NCBI GenBank assembly: GCA_958296235.1 | Contig: OY282457.1 | Span: 4,481,684-4,545,683 of the forward strand | Direction: 5' to 3' | From: an uncultured Candidatus Binatia bacterium | Lineage (GTDB): Bacteria > Desulfobacterota > Binatia > Bin18 | DNA: 64,000 nt | Shown: piece by piece, positions 19,377-28,393 of the stretch | Numbering within the stretch: the stretch's first letter is position 1 | How the letters are laid out: each line of letters starts with the position of its first letter | Position numbers and translations under genes: made by a program | The notes under the pieces: generated by a model | What the model was told of the DNA's origin: nothing | The model's database searches: none | The model's input: the letters and a program-made list of their open reading frames with translations, nothing else

Positions 19377-20633
19377 ATGTCGAAACCCACCCCTCACGGC
19401 AGCATGGAACCGCGCGCCTATCCGCGCCGTATTCTGCTCGCCGCCACCGGCCTGTCGCCCCAGGTAGTGACCGAGACCATTTATGCGTTGGCGGTCGCCG
19501 GCAGGCCAACATTCCTTCCTACTGAGGTTCATCTCATCACCACCGAGAAAGGTAAGCGCAATGCTGAACTCAGCCTGTTGGCCGGCGATGCCTGGCTCGG
19601 CCGGCTGTGCAGCGAATATGACCTTCCGCCTATCGCTCTTTCGCCGGACACCATCCATGTGATCGGCGGCTCCGACCCGCTGACGGATATCCGCACGGAA
19701 AAAGACAACGATATCGCCGCCGATCATATTGCGGAACAGGTCCGTAAACTCACCAGTGACCAGAACTCGGCCCTGCACGTCTCTATCGCCGGCGGCAGGA
19801 AGACCATGGGCTTCTACACCGGCTATGCGCTTTCGCTCTACGGGCGGGCGCAGGACAGGCTGAGCCATGTGCTCGTTTCTGCGCCGTATGAGTCCCTGTC
19901 AGATTTTTTTTATCCGTCGAGGAAACGGCGCGTGATCCACGATCGCGATAAACATCCTCACGATGCGAGCCGGGCGAAAGTAACCCTGGCGGCCATTCCG
20001 TTCGTGCGGCTTCGGGAGGGCTTGCCCGAGGGCCTTCTCAACGGCACCGAGAGCTTCATCAATACGGTCAAGGCAGCCCAACACGCGGTCGGGCCGTCCG
20101 AACTGGTGATCGACCTTACTGGCAAACGTATCCGCGCTGGCGGCAAGGTCGTGAAGCTGCCGCCGACTCAACTCGCCTTTCTGGCATGGCTGGCGCGCCG
20201 GCGCATTCACGGCGAGGAAGGTGTGGCCTGCCCCTCTTGGGGTACGTCTGAACCGGGGCATCGCGACGAATATATGGCTGAACACCATGCCATTCGGGGT
20301 GAATGGGAACCTTCCTCACCCGGTCTACCACGGCTGACGTATCTGGCCGAATACCGTAAAAAATTTGGTGAACGGGACGATGATGATCGGACCGGCACGC
20401 GGCTGGCCGAGGGCCTGTCCCATGACTTCTTCTCAGAGACCAAATCGAAGCTGAATAAGCAGCTCAGGAATGTTCTCAGGCCAGCGCTCGGCAGGACTCG
20501 CGCCGCGGCATATGAAATCGTTGCCACCGGCCCCCGAGGCTCACAGCGGTTCGGTCTCGACCTGCCGGCGTCCGCCATCTGGTTTCATGCCGTTGACCCG
20601 GTGTTGAACAAGGGAGGTGAGAGCGATGAGTAA
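19377..20633 (+). CDS. CRISPR-associated NE0113/Csm6-like CARF protein with winged-helix-like C-terminus
   Basis: 418 residues. Residues about 14-230 match the NE0113 family (TIGR02584): RRILLAATGLSPQVVTETIYAL, then VHLITTEKGKRNAELSLL, and the nucleotide-pocket segment LHVSIAGGRKTMGFYTGYAL. These Rossmann-like CARF domains bind, and in some members cleave, cyclic oligoadenylate (ring nucleases). The C-terminal half is not part of the core. LVIDLTGKRIRAGGKVVKLP, QLAFLAWLARRR and SKLNKQLRNVL followed by YEIVATGPRGSQRFGLDLP look like a winged helix of response-regulator type. First gene of the Cas operon; the next gene starts 8 bases inside its 3' end. No HEPN motif, so it is not a Csm6 RNase. 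Confidence 0.85.
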   Translation: MSKPTPHGSMEPRAYPRRILLAATGLSPQVVTETIYALAVAGRPTFLPTEVHLITTEKGKRNAELSLLAGDAWLGRLCSEYDLPPIALSPDTIHVIGGSDPLTDIRTEKDNDIAADHIAEQVRKLTSDQNSALHVSIAGGRKTMGFYTGYALSLYGRAQDRLSHVLVSAPYESLSDFFYPSRKRRVIHDRDKHPHDASRAKVTLAAIPFVRLREGLPEGLLNGTESFINTVKAAQHAVGPSELVIDLTGKRIRAGGKVVKLPPTQLAFLAWLARRRIHGEEGVACPSWGTSEPGHRDEYMAEHHAIRGEWEPSSPGLPRLTYLAEYRKKFGERDDDDRTGTRLAEGLSHDFFSETKSKLNKQLRNVLRPALGRTRAAAYEIVATGPRGSQRFGLDLPASAIWFHAVDPVLNKGGESDE

Positions 20634-21018
20634 AATGAACACACTCGTGACCTTTCTCGGCAGACCCCGGAAGTCGAAGGATGGTGGTTACGACGAAGCC
20701 ACATATCGGTTTCCCGACGGGGTTGACCGCAAGTCGGCCTACTTCGGCTTGGCGCTGGCCGAACACCTGTCTCCAGATCGGATCGTCCTCCTCGGCACCC
20801 CCGGCAGCATGTGGGGCGTGTTGGTAGAAAGCCTCGCCACCGAAGGCGATGAAGAAGACGCGCGACTCACGTTACTGGAAGCGGAGGAGCGGGAAGCGGT
20901 GACTGAAGACTTGCTTGTACGCATGGCGCCCGGCCAAACAAGCCTGAGCACAAAAAACTGCTTGGAGACCGCCGTCAATTGCGCGCTGTCCTGGAGGACG
21001 ATATCGGTCTATTGTTAG
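20626..21018 (+). pseudogene. Truncated Csx2/TM1812-family CARF protein
   Basis: 130 residues remain. The N-terminus is clearly of the TM1812/Csx2 family (LVTFLGRPRKSKDGGYDEATY, AYFGLALAEHLSPDRIVLLGT, GSMWGVLVESL, REAVTEDLL). Known members are about 380-450 residues, and the DITHG-type motif and effector domain that should follow are absent. From about residue 112 the sequence no longer looks like the family, and the frame stops at 21018. A second frame is open for about 20 codons there, consistent with a frameshift followed by deletion. The start overlaps the upstream gene and has GGGAGGTGAG, so a 130-residue stub is probably still translated. Loss of one of several CARF effectors is the likely meaning. 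Confidence 0.75.
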
Positions 21019-21102
21019 GCTGACTGCCGTGGACATCGGGAAGGTCCCCCTCATGCGAGCAGATCACAGGCCCAAACTGCATGTATAAGGATGTGCAATA
21101 TC

Positions 21103-23739
21103 ATGGTTGAAAGAGACCACAGCGAGGGCGAAAAACCAGTGCAGGTTGATTGGGATCAGTTGTTGCTGGTCTACCTCCATGACCCAATCGACAAGGCCCT
21201 GGATATCCGTGGGCATGAGTCCCGCGCGGCGCGCTACGCCTCTCGCGCTCTTGACCGGGACGTGACCCGGAATGAGATCAAAGGTTCAGCGTCGTTGGCA
21301 GACTCGCTCGCTGCAATCGCCGAGCGCATCCCAATGCCGACTGCCGGCCCAAACGGCGAACGCGCCGTCGGTCTGGAAGACAGGCGGATTGAAGTGCGCC
21401 ACCCGGTTAGCGCGCAGCGCGCCGTGCTGGAGGATTTGGCCGTTGACGAGGGCAAGATATCAGAAACCATCGGCAGTATCGTCGATGGCCTGCCCGACCC
21501 GCGCCGGCGTTTCCTCGCCCTCTGGCGGTTTTTTTCCGAACGGCTCGCGGAACGCTTAGGAGCCAAGTTCGCCCGGCTGCCGGCGGACACCCGCGTGCCC
21601 GACCACACCCTGATTCAGCACGCAGACATTACCAGCGGCATCTGGGCCAGCCGGGAAGGCGCGCCCGGCGGCACCTACCTGTCGCTCTCGCTCGGCCCGG
21701 TGCAGAGTTTCATTGAGGCGGCCCGCAGCGTGCGCGACTTGTGGTCCGGCAGCGCTATCCTGTCGTGGCTGATCTTCCAAGGCATTCGCCCGGTGCTCGA
21801 AACACTCGGCCCTACCGCGCTGGTCTACCCGGCCTTGCGCGGCAATCCTCTGATGGACCTGTGGCTGCGTGACCATGCTGGGCTGGACGCTCTCATTCCC
21901 GAACCAAGTGTGGCATCTCGCCGTTCTCCATCCCTCCCCAACCGCTTCGTTGCCCTTGTTCCGTGGGGTTCGAACGGCGCGGAGGCCCACGCCCTGGCAG
22001 ATGCCTGTGAACAGGCGGTCCGCGCGGCTTGGCGGCGTCTGGCCGACGATGTGCGCGGCGGCCTTGACCGGAGATTGTCGGATATTGATCCCGATTGGGC
22101 GCGCCACTGGCAAACCCAGGTGGACAGTTTTTTCGAGGTCAGGACGGCCACCCTTCCCGTGTGGGATGTGAGGATGGATGAGACACTGGCCCGGCTGACC
22201 GGCGGCGACGTCTCTTTTGACGCGGTGTGGGGGGAAGCCGTCAAAGTGCGCGGACTTGCCGACGCGATTCCGCAGGACGAGCGCCCGGTCTACGACCAGC
22301 GCTCCGCCGGTCGCTGGCAGGCCCAGCTTGAAGCCTCGGCGCGGCTGATGGAAGCGCAGCGGTCTATGCGCCACGTGCCGGCCGTCGAAGTCAAGGCGCC
22401 TGCTCCGCCCAAGTGCAGCCTGCTCGGTTCCTATGAGCAGATGGGACCGGCCGGCCTGGACGATTCACGCGAATTCTGGCAAAGGGCCGCCGCCAATATC
22501 AGAGTCGAGGGCGTTCGCTTGCGAGACGGAGAACGCTTTTCCGCGGTCGCGCTGTGCAAGCGGTTCACCGCGCCTGCGACTCTTACCGCCGAACTGCATC
22601 TCGAATCTGCCGACCTGTGGTTCCCTGACACAGCGACGGTAGCCGCGGCAGAATGGCTGGCCTATGCGGGCATTGACCTGTACCAGGTGCGCTGTGACCA
22701 CGGCGACTGGAATGGGCGCTGGATTCACCAAAAGCGCCGAAATGATGTAGATGAAGGCGATAAACCTCCCCCGGAGCTGGTCTGGCAAAAAATAGAGGAG
22801 ACGCGGAAGGAGAAAAAGCCGCCGGTCTACTACGCCATCCTGGCGATGGACGCCGACCACATGGGCCGCTGGCTCAAGGGGGACTACGCTCCCAAGGTGC
22901 GCGAAATCCTGCACCCGAAGATGGTTGATTACTACGAGCGGATTGGCGACAGGGCCAAGGCCGGCCTCGACGCCAAGCGCCCCGTTGGACCGGCCCTGCA
23001 CGCCGCTATCAGCGAAGCGCTCAACAATTTTGCCAGTCATATCGCCCCTGGCATCGTGGAGAAGTATAAGGGCACCATGATCTACTCGGGCGGCGATGAC
23101 GTTCTGGCGCTGCTGCCGGCGCGCCGGGCGGTCGAGTGCGCGGCTGAGTTGTGCCGCGCCTTCCGTGGCGAGGACGGAGACCCACCCGGCTGGACGGAGA
23201 GAGATAATCGTCGGCTGCTGGCAATGGGCAACCGGGCCACCCTGTCCGCGGGTATTGCTTTCGTGCATCACATGGAGGATCTGCGCTTGGCGCTTGGTGC
23301 GGCACGCCAAGCCGAGAAGGCGGCTAAGAATGGCGGTCGCAACTGGCTGACGCTCCACTTCATGCGCCGTTCCGGCGAGCATTCCGAGGCCGGTCTGTCG
23401 TGGGAGCATACGCAGTGGTTCCAGAAAATGGTTGCGGTCTTCGCCGACGGAGCGACCGACCGTTGGGCCTATCGGTTACGTCAGGAACTCTCGACCTTAC
23501 AGACCGGCAACCTTCCCAAGGCCGCGGTAAGTGCCGAAATAAGGCGGCTTGTAGATCGGACCAGAAAAGACGCCGCGGCATCAGACTCAACCGCTCCTTC
23601 GGGCGAAGACGCAGAACAATGGTGGCAGAATTATTCCCAAGTCGGTCTACAACGGGGCCGGTCCGCAACGAAGCTTCTTGAGTCGTTCACCCTGCTGTGT
23701 CAGGGCGCGGCGTTTGTAGCGCGAGGTTACGATGGCTGA
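21103..23739 (+). CDS. cmr2: Cas10/Cmr2, type III-B signalling subunit
   Basis: About 878 residues from the ATG at 21103 (AAGGA 11 bases upstream; an ATG at 21091 is in frame). N-terminal HD-type region: YLHDPIDKALDIRGHESRAARY (H26, D27). Cmr2 signature LSLGPVQSFIEAARSVRDLWSGSAILSWL follows. The first palm has YYAILAMDADHMGRWLKG near residue 580. The second palm carries an intact GGDD (residues 663-666, in MIYSGGDDVLALLPA). That motif is required for cyclic-oligoadenylate synthesis in studied Cas10 proteins, so the signalling function is predicted to be active. The 3' end overlaps cmr3 by 8 bases. Confidence 0.96.
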   Translation: MVERDHSEGEKPVQVDWDQLLLVYLHDPIDKALDIRGHESRAARYASRALDRDVTRNEIKGSASLADSLAAIAERIPMPTAGPNGERAVGLEDRRIEVRHPVSAQRAVLEDLAVDEGKISETIGSIVDGLPDPRRRFLALWRFFSERLAERLGAKFARLPADTRVPDHTLIQHADITSGIWASREGAPGGTYLSLSLGPVQSFIEAARSVRDLWSGSAILSWLIFQGIRPVLETLGPTALVYPALRGNPLMDLWLRDHAGLDALIPEPSVASRRSPSLPNRFVALVPWGSNGAEAHALADACEQAVRAAWRRLADDVRGGLDRRLSDIDPDWARHWQTQVDSFFEVRTATLPVWDVRMDETLARLTGGDVSFDAVWGEAVKVRGLADAIPQDERPVYDQRSAGRWQAQLEASARLMEAQRSMRHVPAVEVKAPAPPKCSLLGSYEQMGPAGLDDSREFWQRAAANIRVEGVRLRDGERFSAVALCKRFTAPATLTAELHLESADLWFPDTATVAAAEWLAYAGIDLYQVRCDHGDWNGRWIHQKRRNDVDEGDKPPPELVWQKIEETRKEKKPPVYYAILAMDADHMGRWLKGDYAPKVREILHPKMVDYYERIGDRAKAGLDAKRPVGPALHAAISEALNNFASHIAPGIVEKYKGTMIYSGGDDVLALLPARRAVECAAELCRAFRGEDGDPPGWTERDNRRLLAMGNRATLSAGIAFVHHMEDLRLALGAARQAEKAAKNGGRNWLTLHFMRRSGEHSEAGLSWEHTQWFQKMVAVFADGATDRWAYRLRQELSTLQTGNLPKAAVSAEIRRLVDRTRKDAAASDSTAPSGEDAEQWWQNYSQVGLQRGRSATKLLESFTLLCQGAAFVARGYDG

Positions 23740-24835
23740 CGGTGATACCCTGCTCCGACTGGAGATGGAGCCGGTTGATAGTTTGTTTTTCCGCGACGCG
23801 CGGCCGTTCGAGGCAGCCAGCCGTGCGGCGTCCGGTCTGCCCATGCCGCAGACCTTGGCTGGCGCTGTTCGCAGCCTGCTGCTGGAGCGGCATGGGGTGG
23901 ATTTTGGGCGGCTTGGAGAACAAACGAGGAACGGCGCTTCCTTTGCCGAAGCTCTGACCGAATTTGGCACCGAGGCTGCAGCCGTGGCCGCGGTGCGGGT
24001 GCGTGGCCCGTGGTTCACACTGAACGGTGAGGTGCTGGCGCCAACGCCGGTCAGCCTCAGACAAGAGAAGACGGAAGAGGAAACTGAAAAGCAAGACCGG
24101 AACGAACATTGCATATTCCGGCTTGATCCGCTCGAATCTCCTCTACCCGGCTGGCGGCCAGAAAAGCCGGGGATGCTGCCTTTGTGGCGCTACGGTCGGG
24201 AGACCGTAGAAGCGGCTCCAGATTTCCTCAAGCCGTCGGGTCTGCACTGTTTCCTGGAAGGCGGCGTACCGGAACCGTGCGATCTGGCACCGGCAAAAGA
24301 TGTGTACGAGTTTGAAAACCGCACCGGCATAGGCGTTGATCCGAAGAAAAACACCGCGGCGGAGAGAGCCATCTACGGCATCCAAATGCTGTCCCTCAAG
24401 CCGAAAGCGGGTCTGTGCGCCGAGCTGAGTGGTCCTGCGATCGCACTGGGTCCGCTTATGGCCGGACCGATACTGATGAAGTTCGGTGGCGAAGGCCGGC
24501 AGGTCATCGTCCGAGCCGAACAGCGGCACATTGACTGGCCGGACGTTCCGCGCATTCCAGGCAAGGGCCGGCTTGTGCTGCTGACTACGCCGGCCTGGTT
24601 TAACGGCTGGGAGCCTTCGGGGCTCGATCCGGTCGCTGCGGCCGTTGGCCACCATCAGGCGGTTTCCGGCTGGGACTTGGCCAAAGGCGGCCCCAAGCCC
24701 AACCGCTTCATGGTCCCGGCCGGGTCCGTCTATTTTTTACAACCAGACGCCCAAGTCCCGGACGCATTGGTCGCTGACGAGGACGCGAGCGTCGGTTGGG
24801 GCAGCTTTCTGGAGGGAAACTGGAACTATGTCTGA
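23732..24835 (+). CDS. cmr3: Cmr3, type III-B RAMP subunit (Cas5-like)
   Basis: 367 residues. Cmr3 landmarks are all in place: LEMEPVDSLFFRDARPFEAASRAASGLPMPQTLAGAVRSLLL at the N-terminus and GRLVLLTTPAWFNGWEP near the C-terminus, ending with FMVPAGSVYFLQ and DASVGWGSFLEGNWNYV. In known Cmr complexes Cmr3 caps the 5' handle of crRNA and bridges to Cas10. It starts inside the cas10 3' end and overlaps cmr4 by 8 bases. Confidence 0.95.
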   Translation: MADGDTLLRLEMEPVDSLFFRDARPFEAASRAASGLPMPQTLAGAVRSLLLERHGVDFGRLGEQTRNGASFAEALTEFGTEAAAVAAVRVRGPWFTLNGEVLAPTPVSLRQEKTEEETEKQDRNEHCIFRLDPLESPLPGWRPEKPGMLPLWRYGRETVEAAPDFLKPSGLHCFLEGGVPEPCDLAPAKDVYEFENRTGIGVDPKKNTAAERAIYGIQMLSLKPKAGLCAELSGPAIALGPLMAGPILMKFGGEGRQVIVRAEQRHIDWPDVPRIPGKGRLVLLTTPAWFNGWEPSGLDPVAAAVGHHQAVSGWDLAKGGPKPNRFMVPAGSVYFLQPDAQVPDALVADEDASVGWGSFLEGNWNYV

Positions 24836-25715
24836 CAAAACCTTGCTGTTTATTCACGCCCTGACGGGCCTGCATCCCGGCAGCGGCACGGCCCTGGACG
24901 TGGTCGATTTGCCGGTGCAGCGCGAGCGTCACACCGCCTGGCCGCTGATACCCGGCTCATCGCTCAAGGGCGTCATGCGGGCCGAATGCGCGGGGGATAA
25001 CCGGGAGGATGCGGACGTGCTGGCGGCGTTTGGGCCGGAGCCCGGTGCAGCGTCCTACCATGCGGGAGCCGTCGCCTTTTCGGATGCGCGCATTCTCGCT
25101 TTCCCGGTACGCTCGCTGACTGGGGTGTTCGCCTGGGTGACGTGCTCTGACGTACTGAATCGGCTTTCGCGCGACCTTGGGCTTATCGGCGGCGGCTTCC
25201 CTGCTGTTCCTACGGTTGAGAAAGACCAAGCCGCCTGCGCCGAGGACAGCCCACTGATCGCGCACGACGGACGGCTGATGCTGGAAGAGTTCGAGTTCTC
25301 ACGCGGTGGTGACGCAGGAGAGATAGCGGACTGGCTTGCAGAGCGAGCCGTGGAGGACCCGGGTACGCAAGACAGGCTGCGCTCCCATCTTGCCGTTCTG
25401 CACAATGATGATTTCACCCACTTCGTCCGCAACGCCACCGAGGTCGTAGCCCGGGTCGGGCTTGACTACGAACGGAAGACCGTTCGCACAGGCGCGCTCT
25501 TCTATGAGGAGTATCTACCGGCTGAGACGCTTTTTTACTCGCTGGTGATGTGCAGCAAAAGCCGCCTGGAGTCGCACCCCAGAAGTGCTGCCGACATCCT
25601 CCAGTGGCTATGCGACAAGGCCCCTAAGACGCTCCAGATTGGCGGTGGCGAGACGGTCGGCAAGGGCTTCTGCGCGGTCCGCTTTGCCGGTCCGCTCCAG
25701 GGAGGGAAACAATGA
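24828..25715 (+). CDS. cmr4: Cmr4, type III-B backbone subunit (Cas7)
   Basis: 295 residues from the ATG at 24828, placed inside the cmr3 3' end; GGAGGG lies 13 bases upstream. Hallmarks: LLFIHALTGLHPGSGTALDVVDLPVQRERHTAWPLIPGSSLKGVMRAEC near the N-terminus, ASYHAGAVAFSDARILAFPVRSLTGVFAWVTC, and LQIGGGETVGKGFCAVRF at the end. In this family a conserved aspartate in the N-terminal region cuts target RNA every six bases; D in the TALDVVDLP loop is the best candidate by position. Overlaps cmr5 by ATGA. Confidence 0.96.
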   Translation: MSDKTLLFIHALTGLHPGSGTALDVVDLPVQRERHTAWPLIPGSSLKGVMRAECAGDNREDADVLAAFGPEPGAASYHAGAVAFSDARILAFPVRSLTGVFAWVTCSDVLNRLSRDLGLIGGGFPAVPTVEKDQAACAEDSPLIAHDGRLMLEEFEFSRGGDAGEIADWLAERAVEDPGTQDRLRSHLAVLHNDDFTHFVRNATEVVARVGLDYERKTVRTGALFYEEYLPAETLFYSLVMCSKSRLESHPRSAADILQWLCDKAPKTLQIGGGETVGKGFCAVRFAGPLQGGKQ

Positions 25716-26137
25716 GCGACAGCCGGCCTACTCTCGACCAACGCCGCGCCCAACACGCCTGGAAAGCGGTAGAGCGCGCTGGCGGGCTGAGCGACAAAGA
25801 CAAGAAGGACTTCGCCCGCGAAGCCAAACGGCTACCCGTCCGCATCAAGACCGCCGGCCTGGGCCAAGCGCTGGCCTTTCTCAATGCCAAGTCGAACGGC
25901 GGAGATTGCCGGGGTCGCCTGCTGAAGGAGTTAGGCGAGTGGCTGTTGAGAGAGCGTCGTCTGGCCTCTCGCCCAAACGGGGCCAACGACCACGACGCCG
26001 TAATTCGGGCGATCATTGACGGGGATGCCGACTTGCTACGCCGTGCCGCCGAGGAAGCGCTGTTGTACCTGCAATGGCTGACCCGGTTCAGCGAGGCCGA
26101 GTTCAAGCCTGATGAGGACGAGGACAATGCTGACTAG
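25712..26137 (+). CDS. cmr5: Cmr5, type III-B small subunit (Cas11)
   Basis: 141 residues, all helical in appearance. TLDQRRAQHAWKAVERAG at the N-terminus, FAREAKRLPVRIKTAGLGQALAFLNAK in the middle and EEALLYLQWLTRFSEAEF near the end match the Cmr5 family. It lines the target RNA groove of the complex. Translationally coupled on both sides: ATGA with cmr4 and an 11-base overlap with the next gene. Confidence 0.95.
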   Translation: MSDSRPTLDQRRAQHAWKAVERAGGLSDKDKKDFAREAKRLPVRIKTAGLGQALAFLNAKSNGGDCRGRLLKELGEWLLRERRLASRPNGANDHDAVIRAIIDGDADLLRRAAEEALLYLQWLTRFSEAEFKPDEDEDNAD

Positions 26138-28346
26138 GGAACCGATCCTACCGCAGTCTACGCGCAAGCTCGTAGATACGGATAAGCCGCTAGTTTCGCT
26201 CGGTCAGCGTCATCCTGGTCTACAACTCGACAAGCTGTCGCCCGTCGGTGACGGTAAGATGGAGGCTCAGAAATCGGCTCTGGTTCATGTGACCAAGACG
26301 CTTCGGGACGAGAAATTGCTTGAAGACCTTCTGGCCCGTCGCGATGACACGCTTCAATCTCTCAAAGCACAACGGCTACGGATGACCACGCGCGGCTCTC
26401 TGACTCTGCACCTGTCACGGTCGGGCGCGCTGGAGAACGCCGGCATTGCCCTGCATCCGGTCTACGGCTTCGTGTATCTGCCGGGCAGCGGCCTCAAGGG
26501 CTTGGCTCGCGCCTGGGCTGAGACGGTATGGGCTCCTGCACAGCATCAGATTGAAGAAGCCTTTGGCTGGAGTCCAGGATCGGAGCGTCATAAAACTTGG
26601 CGGCCAAGCGAACTCGAACTCCGAAAAGACGCCGCGGCCGGCCGTTTGGTATTCCACGACGCTTGGCCGGTCCGCTGGCCTCGTTTGATCGTGGACGTCA
26701 TCAACAACCACCATGACAAATACTATAAGGGCCAGGACGACCCCGGTGACTGGGAAGACCCGACTCTAGTCTACTTTCTCGCCGTCGGCGGGGGCGAGGA
26801 GTTCGAGTTTGCCATCTCTGACCGCAGGCCGGCCAACGATGGGCTGCTTGAAGAAGCCTGCGGCTGGCTTAAGGAGGCGTTGATAACTGAAGGCGCCGGG
26901 GCCAAGACCGCGGCCGGCTATGGCCGCTTCAAGCCGACTGAAGGCGAACCTTCCGCGGCGCTCTCGCCCGATTTCGCCAAGGCCAGTTTTGCCATAGAGA
27001 GCTTTGACTTGAAGCTGGTCACACCTGCCTTTCTCGCCGGTGCCGATCAAAAACGGGAAGACTGCGACCTGCGTCCGGCCACCTTGCGCGGCCTGCTGCG
27101 CTGGTGGTGGCGGACCATGCACGCCGCTCACCTCGACCGGGATACGCTCAAGCGACTGGAAACCGCGGTGTGGGGCGATGCAAAGTCGGGCAGCCCGGTA
27201 CGCCTTGCGGTGGATTACGTCAAAGGTGGGCAGCCGGAGCAGTACAACAAGAAAGCTCAGCAGTTTGAAAGCCTGCCGAAACCACGGAGTGGGCAAAAGG
27301 TTACTCAGGGACTATTCTACGCCTCCTACGGCATGGCGGACGATCCCAATAAGGAAAACCGCTGGTCCCGACCGGCAGGGTCCTGCTGGCGATTGACCTT
27401 GACCGCAAGGTCCGGCCGGTTCAGCGGCGTTCCGCTCACACCCCAGCAGTTTTTGGAACAGGCCAAGGCTGCGTTGTGGCTGCTGACGCAGTATGGCGGC
27501 GCTGGCTCGCGGTCGCGCAAAGGATTCGGCTCATTCCAGGATATTGAGGTACAAGGCATTGGATCGAAAGAGGATTGCTTCGAGGCCGCGGCACGGTTCC
27601 GGGATAGCTGCGGCCTTGAAGGAGCGGCCCGGTCAACAGACGCGCCCGCGCTGGAAGACGCGCTGAGCATGGAGCAGGCGACGGCCTGGAATGATCCTTG
27701 GTATGCGCTCGACCAGACCGGCATGGCGCTCCAACTGTTCGCCAAGAGTCGTGACGCCAAGGAGCGTATCGCGCTCGGCCTCCCGCGCAGTGTGGGCAGG
27801 GTACCTCTCAAAGCGGGAGAAATCGAACGGCATGCCTCTCCGGCGTTCTGGAGCTTTACGACCGGCCAAGACGGGAAGCTCTCGGTCCGCCTTGTCGCAT
27901 TTCCTGCGGCGCGGCTGCCTGACAAAGCCAAGAGCAAGAAAGTCCTGCAAAGATTCATTGGCTCCGCATCACAAGAATTGAAGCGGGAAGCAGACAAACC
28001 CTCACGCCCGATTACAGGCCCGCGGCGGGTGAATTCCCTGCGCCCGGCCCAAGATTCTCATAAAGCCGCTCTTCCGAAACCGAATGAGCGTGTCGATGCT
28101 GAACTTTTGGAGGAGAAGACCAAGAAAGGCGGCTGGAGGGCTAAGCATAGAGACAGCGGCTTACAAGGCCCAATCCAGGATAATCCCAACGTGCCCGCTG
28201 AGGCCAAGCCGGGTCAGCGCGTGAAACTGACGGTCGCCTCCGTGAGTGCAAAAGAGATGGCCTTCAGATGGGCCGAACCTCCACCGCCTAAGAAAAGAGC
28301 CGCCCGGAACAAACGACCGGGACCTGGAAGAGGAGGGCGTCGATGA
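26127..28346 (+). CDS. Fused Cmr6-Cmr1 RAMP protein with basic C-terminal tail
   Basis: 739 residues from the ATG at 26127 (an in-frame ATG at 26112 is possible). Residues about 1-285 are Cmr6: MTTRGSLTLHLSRSGALENAG, IALHPVYGFVYLPGSGLKGLARA, and EGAGAKTAAGYGRFKP. Residues about 290-620 are Cmr1: FDLKLVTPAFLAGADQ, then DLRPATLRGLLRWWWRTMHAA, GGAGSRSRKGFGSFQ. There is no stop or start between them. About 85 residues follow (VDAELLEEKTKKGGWRAKH through KLTVASVSAKEMAFRW, then a Lys/Arg/Pro-rich end) and look like a small beta barrel plus a basic tail. Cmr1 and Cmr6 are usually separate subunits at the 3' end of the guide, so a covalent link would fix their 1:1 ratio. Confidence 0.9.
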   Translation: MLTREPILPQSTRKLVDTDKPLVSLGQRHPGLQLDKLSPVGDGKMEAQKSALVHVTKTLRDEKLLEDLLARRDDTLQSLKAQRLRMTTRGSLTLHLSRSGALENAGIALHPVYGFVYLPGSGLKGLARAWAETVWAPAQHQIEEAFGWSPGSERHKTWRPSELELRKDAAAGRLVFHDAWPVRWPRLIVDVINNHHDKYYKGQDDPGDWEDPTLVYFLAVGGGEEFEFAISDRRPANDGLLEEACGWLKEALITEGAGAKTAAGYGRFKPTEGEPSAALSPDFAKASFAIESFDLKLVTPAFLAGADQKREDCDLRPATLRGLLRWWWRTMHAAHLDRDTLKRLETAVWGDAKSGSPVRLAVDYVKGGQPEQYNKKAQQFESLPKPRSGQKVTQGLFYASYGMADDPNKENRWSRPAGSCWRLTLTARSGRFSGVPLTPQQFLEQAKAALWLLTQYGGAGSRSRKGFGSFQDIEVQGIGSKEDCFEAAARFRDSCGLEGAARSTDAPALEDALSMEQATAWNDPWYALDQTGMALQLFAKSRDAKERIALGLPRSVGRVPLKAGEIERHASPAFWSFTTGQDGKLSVRLVAFPAARLPDKAKSKKVLQRFIGSASQELKREADKPSRPITGPRRVNSLRPAQDSHKAALPKPNERVDAELLEEKTKKGGWRAKHRDSGLQGPIQDNPNVPAEAKPGQRVKLTVASVSAKEMAFRWAEPPPPKKRAARNKRPGPGRGGRR

Positions 28347-28393
28347 CGACTTACACCTCCGTGCAGTCGGACGCATGATTGGAGGATGTGACT

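Noticed and set aside
21103..21220. Possible loss of the HD nuclease domain in Cas10
   Set aside because: The HDP motif (H26, D27) and the following GHESRA segment are retained in their usual place, so there is no support for domain loss.
21556..23409. Long antisense open frames of about 270 and 310 codons opposite cas10
   Set aside because: They mirror the strong GC codon bias of a well-supported gene, lack ribosome-binding sites and show no domain features.
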